A stretch of 8,274 nt of DNA from an uncultured Lachnospiraceae bacterium (lineage in GTDB: Bacteria > Bacillota > Clostridia > Lachnospirales > Lachnospiraceae). This document shows positions 5,827 to 8,274 of this stretch, one piece after another. The notes under the pieces are model-generated. The model worked only from the letters and a program-made list of their open reading frames with translations. It ran no database searches and was not told the origin of the DNA. Position 1 is the stretch's first letter, and each line of letters starts with the position of its first letter. Both the position numbers and the translations under genes were made by a program. The stretch lies in assembly GCA_902803355.1 (NCBI GenBank), contig CADCPP010000214.1, positions 1 to 8,274 on the forward strand, read 5' to 3'.

Positions 5827-6891
5827 TCACTGTTTTGATTCCGCTCTCACATACAAGGTCTTTCTGCCTGCGCCAAGACGCAGAAGCGTTCCGTCGTCCA
5901 CCAGTTTTTTCAGCGCCGACTCGACCGAAGAACTTCCGAGACTGGGGCAGCCTTCCAGAACCTCCTGCTTGGAAAACTTTCCGATCCGGCCCGCCACATA
6001 AGCTTTCACGATATCGTAGGAAGTGCTTCGTGTTCCGGCTTTTTGAACGGTGTGTATCCGCATCTCAAAGTCACGATAGCAGGAAAGGATCACCCCCAGC
6101 ATGTATTTGATAAACGGTTTCGGGTCGTTTTTCTCTTCATGCCAACCCCGGTCTGCCTTCTGCAGCGCGTCATAATAGGCTTCCTTCGTATCTGCGATCG
6201 CTTTTTCCAGACTGATGTAACGTCCCACAAAATACCCGCTGCGGTACAGAAGCAACAGCGTCAGGAGCCTGCTCATCCGACCGTTTCCGTCATTGAAAGG
6301 ATGAATGCACAGAAAATCCACGATAAAACAGGGGATCAGGATCAGTTCATCCACGATTTCTTTCTCGGTCGCCGTCCGATACTGCTCACAGATCCTGTCT
6401 ACCGCGTCCGGCGTTTCATATGGTGCAAGCGGCCTGAACAAAACCACCTTTTCCCCGTTTTCCAGCTCCATATCGATCTCATTCGGTGTCGTTTTGAAGC
6501 GCCCGCCATAGGAAAGATTCGTATATTTCAGCAGATCCCGGTGCATCTGAAGGATATAATTGCCCGTCAAAGGGATCACATCATAGTTTTCACGCACCAG
6601 ATTCAGCACGTTCCGATAACCCAGGATCTCTTCTTCCGCTCTGTTTTTCGGCGTGGTTTTATCTGCCACGAGCTGCTTCAGCCGGCTGTTCGTGGTCACG
6701 ATGCCTTCGATCCTGTTGGATGCCTCGGTACTCTGGACCTTTGCAATCTCGATCAGCCTCTCCAGTTCGGCAGGTTTTTGCCGCAGGAACAACTCTTGTT
6801 TTCCCTTGTATTCATGAATTTTGGAGATATAGGACAGGATCTCCGTATCCCACGTTCTCTCCGCAAGACAGGAATAATCAAATCGTCTCAT
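5827..6891 (-). CDS. Fic-domain protein, class II (N-terminal inhibitory helix), with C-terminal winged helix
   Basis: A complete 354-residue Fic protein. The core motif HPFNDGNGR is at 197-205, with R208 completing the HxFx(D/E)GNGRxxR signature. It positions ATP for transfer of AMP to target hydroxyls, and H197 is the catalytic base. The inhibitory motif (S/T)xxxE(G/N) is SNRIEG at 58-63, so E62 should block productive ATP binding and keep the enzyme self-inhibited (class II). No separate antitoxin gene is therefore needed, and none is seen. Residues of about 285-350 look like a winged helix, consistent with DNA binding. The start at 6891 has only a modest GAGAG ribosome site. Codon use is more AT-rich than in neighbours, and it stands alone with its own promoter and terminator, which suggests acquisition by transfer. 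The target is unknown. Confidence 0.93.
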   Translation of the reverse strand: MRRFDYSCLAERTWDTEILSYISKIHEYKGKQELFLRQKPAELERLIEIAKVQSTEASNRIEGIVTTNSRLKQLVADKTTPKNRAEEEILGYRNVLNLVRENYDVIPLTGNYILQMHRDLLKYTNLSYGGRFKTTPNEIDMELENGEKVVLFRPLAPYETPDAVDRICEQYRTATEKEIVDELILIPCFIVDFLCIHPFNDGNGRMSRLLTLLLLYRSGYFVGRYISLEKAIADTKEAYYDALQKADRGWHEEKNDPKPFIKYMLGVILSCYRDFEMRIHTVQKAGTRSTSYDIVKAYVAGRIGKFSKQEVLEGCPSLGSSSVESALKKLVDDGTLLRLGAGRKTLYVRAESKQ

Positions 6892-6903
6892 TCCGCTCTC
6901 TTT

Positions 6904-6952
6904 TCTCCCAAAACCGCTATTTTTCTCCCAAATTGTACCCGTTTTTGGGAGA
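6904..6952. repeat. Three TTTGGGAGA elements in 20-bp register in the Fic leader
   Basis: TCTCCCAAA occurs at 6904-6912 and 6924-6932, inside the identical 12-bp units TTTTCTCCCAAA at 6901-6912 and 6921-6932. The inverted copy TTTGGGAGA lies at 6944-6952. All three centres (6908, 6928, 6948) are exactly 20 bp apart. They fall between the predicted Fic promoter and its ATG. They could be DNA operators, perhaps for the Fic protein's own winged helix. In RNA, the inverted copy could pair with either of the other two, one of which lies just upstream of the ribosome site. Confidence 0.7.
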
Positions 6953-6962
6953 TTCCTTAGTG

Positions 6963-6991
6963 ATCATAGAACATTTTTCTTTTTTTGTCCA
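6963..6991 (-). promoter_or_regulatory. Promoter of the Fic gene
   Basis: On the minus strand, TGGACA (-35, 6986-6991) and TATGAT (-10, 6963-6968) are 17 bp apart, each one base from consensus. A start near 6956 would give a leader of about 65 nt containing all three TTTGGGAGA elements. Confidence 0.65.
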
Positions 6992-7085
6992 GTTTCTTCT
7001 GTGCAATCATCGCTGCATTTTGTCTTTTTCTCATAAAATGAACAGGAGCAATGCCCTCCCTTCCGGGCCGGCGCAGTCAAAAATG

Positions 7086-7114
7086 TTGCCTTCTCTTTTT
7101 TCATTTGCTATAAT
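7086..7114 (+). promoter_or_regulatory. Promoter of the GNAT gene
   Basis: TTGCCT (-35, 7086-7091) and a perfect TATAAT (-10, 7109-7114) are separated by 17 bp. The AT-rich spacer and position 34 nt before the GNAT start codon fit a sigma-A promoter. Confidence 0.7.
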
Positions 7115-7148
7115 TTTTTGCTGACATCCATATGAAAGGATTACGATC

Positions 7149-7637
7149 ATGCTGATCCGCAGAGCCAATACGTCCGATACCGAGGCCATTCTCGCTCTTT
7201 TATCTCAGGTCCTGGAGATCCATGCCTGGATCCGCCCGGACCTTTTTATCTCCGGAACCACCAAGTACAGCGCGGAGGATCTTGCCCGGATGTACCCGGA
7301 CGATTCCCGTCCCATCTATGTGGCAGAAGAGGACGGCGCCGTGCTCGGCTATGCCTTCTGCCAGATCAAGCCGCCGCCTGTTCCCTGCCCGCCCACGATG
7401 ACGCCGCACAAGGTCCTCTATATCGATGACCTCTGCGTGGATGCCTACGCCAGACGCCGGCACGTCGGCCTCATCCTCTTTGATGAGGTGAAGCAGGAAG
7501 CAAGGCGCCTTGGCTGCGACAGCATCACCTTGAACGTCTGGGAAGGGAACGATGCCGCCCTTACGTTTTACAAGAGCATGGGCATGAAGACCCGCTCCCG
7601 CATTATGGAATATGACCTGAACCGGAAGGAGGACTGA
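7149..7637 (+). CDS. GNAT-family N-acetyltransferase
   Basis: This 162-residue protein has the normal length of a single GNAT domain, which transfers an acetyl group from acetyl-CoA to an amine. The N-terminus MLIRRANTSDTEAILALL is the typical first strand and helix. YIDDLCVDAYARRRHVG (91-107) is strand 4 and the pyrophosphate-binding loop. SITLNVWEGNDAALTFYKS (125-143) followed by MGM is the classic C-terminal motif. In the loop, the first glycine of the usual R-x-x-G-x-G is H105, leaving only G107, which is a mild deviation. The start at 7149 has AAAGGA at 7135-7140 and its own promoter. The membrane/spermidine-synthase-like gene follows after 25 nt. The acceptor is unknown; the polyamine-like neighbour hints at, but does not prove, an amine substrate. 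Confidence 0.92.
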   Translation: MLIRRANTSDTEAILALLSQVLEIHAWIRPDLFISGTTKYSAEDLARMYPDDSRPIYVAEEDGAVLGYAFCQIKPPPVPCPPTMTPHKVLYIDDLCVDAYARRRHVGLILFDEVKQEARRLGCDSITLNVWEGNDAALTFYKSMGMKTRSRIMEYDLNRKED

Positions 7638-7643
7638 CCGGCG

Positions 7644-7688
7644 ATGCCGGCAAAGTGCACGCATGAAATACCGCATTCTTCACAATAA
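7644..7688 (+). other. Possible 14-codon leader ORF overlapping the next gene's start
   Basis: An ATG at 7644 opens 14 codons ending in TAA at 7686-7688. It is preceded by AAGGAGGA (7626-7633), the strongest ribosome site nearby, whereas the ATG at 7663 has none. The small frame overlaps the start of the membrane protein in another frame, so it could couple translation. The AGGAGG falls inside the GNAT 3' end and may be chance. Confidence 0.25.
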
Positions 7689-8274
7689 GTGGTTCCTGTA
7701 TCTCACCGAATTTTTTTCCGGCGTCTCCGTGATGGCCGTGGAGCTTGGCGCAAGCCGCCTGCTGGCGCCGTATTTCAGCTCCTCGCAGATCGTCTGGACC
7801 ATCATCATCGGCACCATCATGATCGCCATGGCGCTCGGCAATCTCTACGGCGGACGCACGGCCGATAAAAACCCCGATCCCGCAAGGCTCTACCGCCGCA
7901 TCCTGATCGCCGCGATCTGGATCGCCGCGATCCCCGTGGCGGGCAAATATGTGATCCTTGGCGTATCCGCGCTCATGGTCTTTGCCATCAGCACGAATTT
8001 CCTGATCTGGGCGGCCTTTGCCAGCTGCATGATCGTCTTCGTTTTTCCGCTGTTTTTGCTTGGCACGGTCACGCCCTGCCTGGTGAAATTCACGGCGGAG
8101 AGCCTGGACGAAAGCGGCCGCACCGTGGGGCGGCTCGGCGCCTGTAATACCATCGGCAGCATTCTCGGCACCTTCCTGCCCACCTTTGTGACCATCCCCA
8201 GCGTAGGCACCGCCGCGACCTTTCTCATCTTCGCCGGCATCCTGCTTGCGCTTGCCCTGGCCTTCTTTATCAGC
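7663..8274 (+). CDS. Fused membrane/spermidine-synthase-like protein (partial, N-terminal membrane part)
   Basis: The first 204 residues are present and the frame stays open to the right edge. Hydrophobic helices lie at about 11-29, 41-60, 81-105, 113-140, 151-175 and 182-203. Family marks are FFSGVSVMAVELGASRLLAPYF (17-38, split by small residues), ALGNLYGGRTADK (57-69), PLFLLGTVTPCLVKF (129-143) and GRTVGRLGACNTIGSILGTF (142-171 region). These are typical of membrane proteins annotated as fused MFS/spermidine synthase, in which a Rossmann methyltransferase-like aminopropyltransferase domain follows the membrane part. That catalytic domain would lie beyond this window. The ATG at 7663 is chosen because it precedes the first conserved segment, but it lacks a clear ribosome site. 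It may be coupled to the GNAT gene 25 nt upstream. Confidence 0.85.
   Translation, partial: MKYRILHNKWFLYLTEFFSGVSVMAVELGASRLLAPYFSSSQIVWTIIIGTIMIAMALGNLYGGRTADKNPDPARLYRRILIAAIWIAAIPVAGKYVILGVSALMVFAISTNFLIWAAFASCMIVFVFPLFLLGTVTPCLVKFTAESLDESGRTVGRLGACNTIGSILGTFLPTFVTIPSVGTAATFLIFAGILLALALAFFIS

Noticed and set aside
5827..6891. Two-gene Fic toxin-antitoxin system
   Set aside because: The inhibitory motif is inside the protein's own N-terminus and no small antitoxin gene flanks it.
6043..6960. A 305-codon plus-strand frame opposite the Fic gene
   Set aside because: It is the reverse shadow of a complete Fic gene with intact motifs.

Overview
The window looks like chromosomal DNA of a fairly GC-rich Bacillota, most likely a clostridial or Lachnospiraceae-type gut or anaerobe lineage. 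The support is indirect: strong AGGAGG-type ribosome binding sites, sigma-A-like promoters in AT-rich gaps, and gene families (MurR/RpiR, ROK, single-subunit HyuA-like, Fic with a C-terminal winged helix) that are common there. No rRNA, tRNA, CRISPR array or insertion sequence was seen.

Positions 1-3163 (minus strand) form an apparent three-gene operon. It is led by a 715-residue hydantoinase/oxoprolinase A-like ATPase, followed 9 nt later by a small 183-residue HExxH protein resembling ImmA/IrrE metallopeptidases. After a 67 nt gap with a hairpin comes a permease of ion-transporter type that runs off the left edge. No HyuB partner is visible.

Positions 3164-3453 are a divergent control region. 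It has one near-perfect sigma-A promoter to the right, two candidate promoters to the left, a perfect 14-bp palindrome and several further TGAAA half-sites. To the right, positions 3454-5694 hold a MurR/RpiR regulator (HTH plus SIS domain) tightly coupled to a 456-residue ROK-like protein with an unusual N-terminal domain. The regulator probably controls both divergent units. The whole set reads as a small catabolic module: import by the permease, ATP-dependent chemistry by the HyuA-like protein, a metal-dependent helper, and a sugar-kinase-like or sensor ROK protein. The substrate cannot be read from the sequence.

Positions 5695-5826 are a convergent intergenic gap with three consecutive hairpins, two of them good terminators, one per strand. 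Position 5827-6891 (minus) encodes a class II Fic AMP-transferase-like protein. Its leader carries three copies of TTTGGGAGA in exact 20-bp register. The Fic gene and its flanks look more AT-rich than the neighbours.

Positions 7149-8274 (plus) start a separate unit: a GNAT acetyltransferase with its own promoter, then the membrane N-terminal part of a fused membrane/spermidine-synthase-like protein, cut by the right edge.
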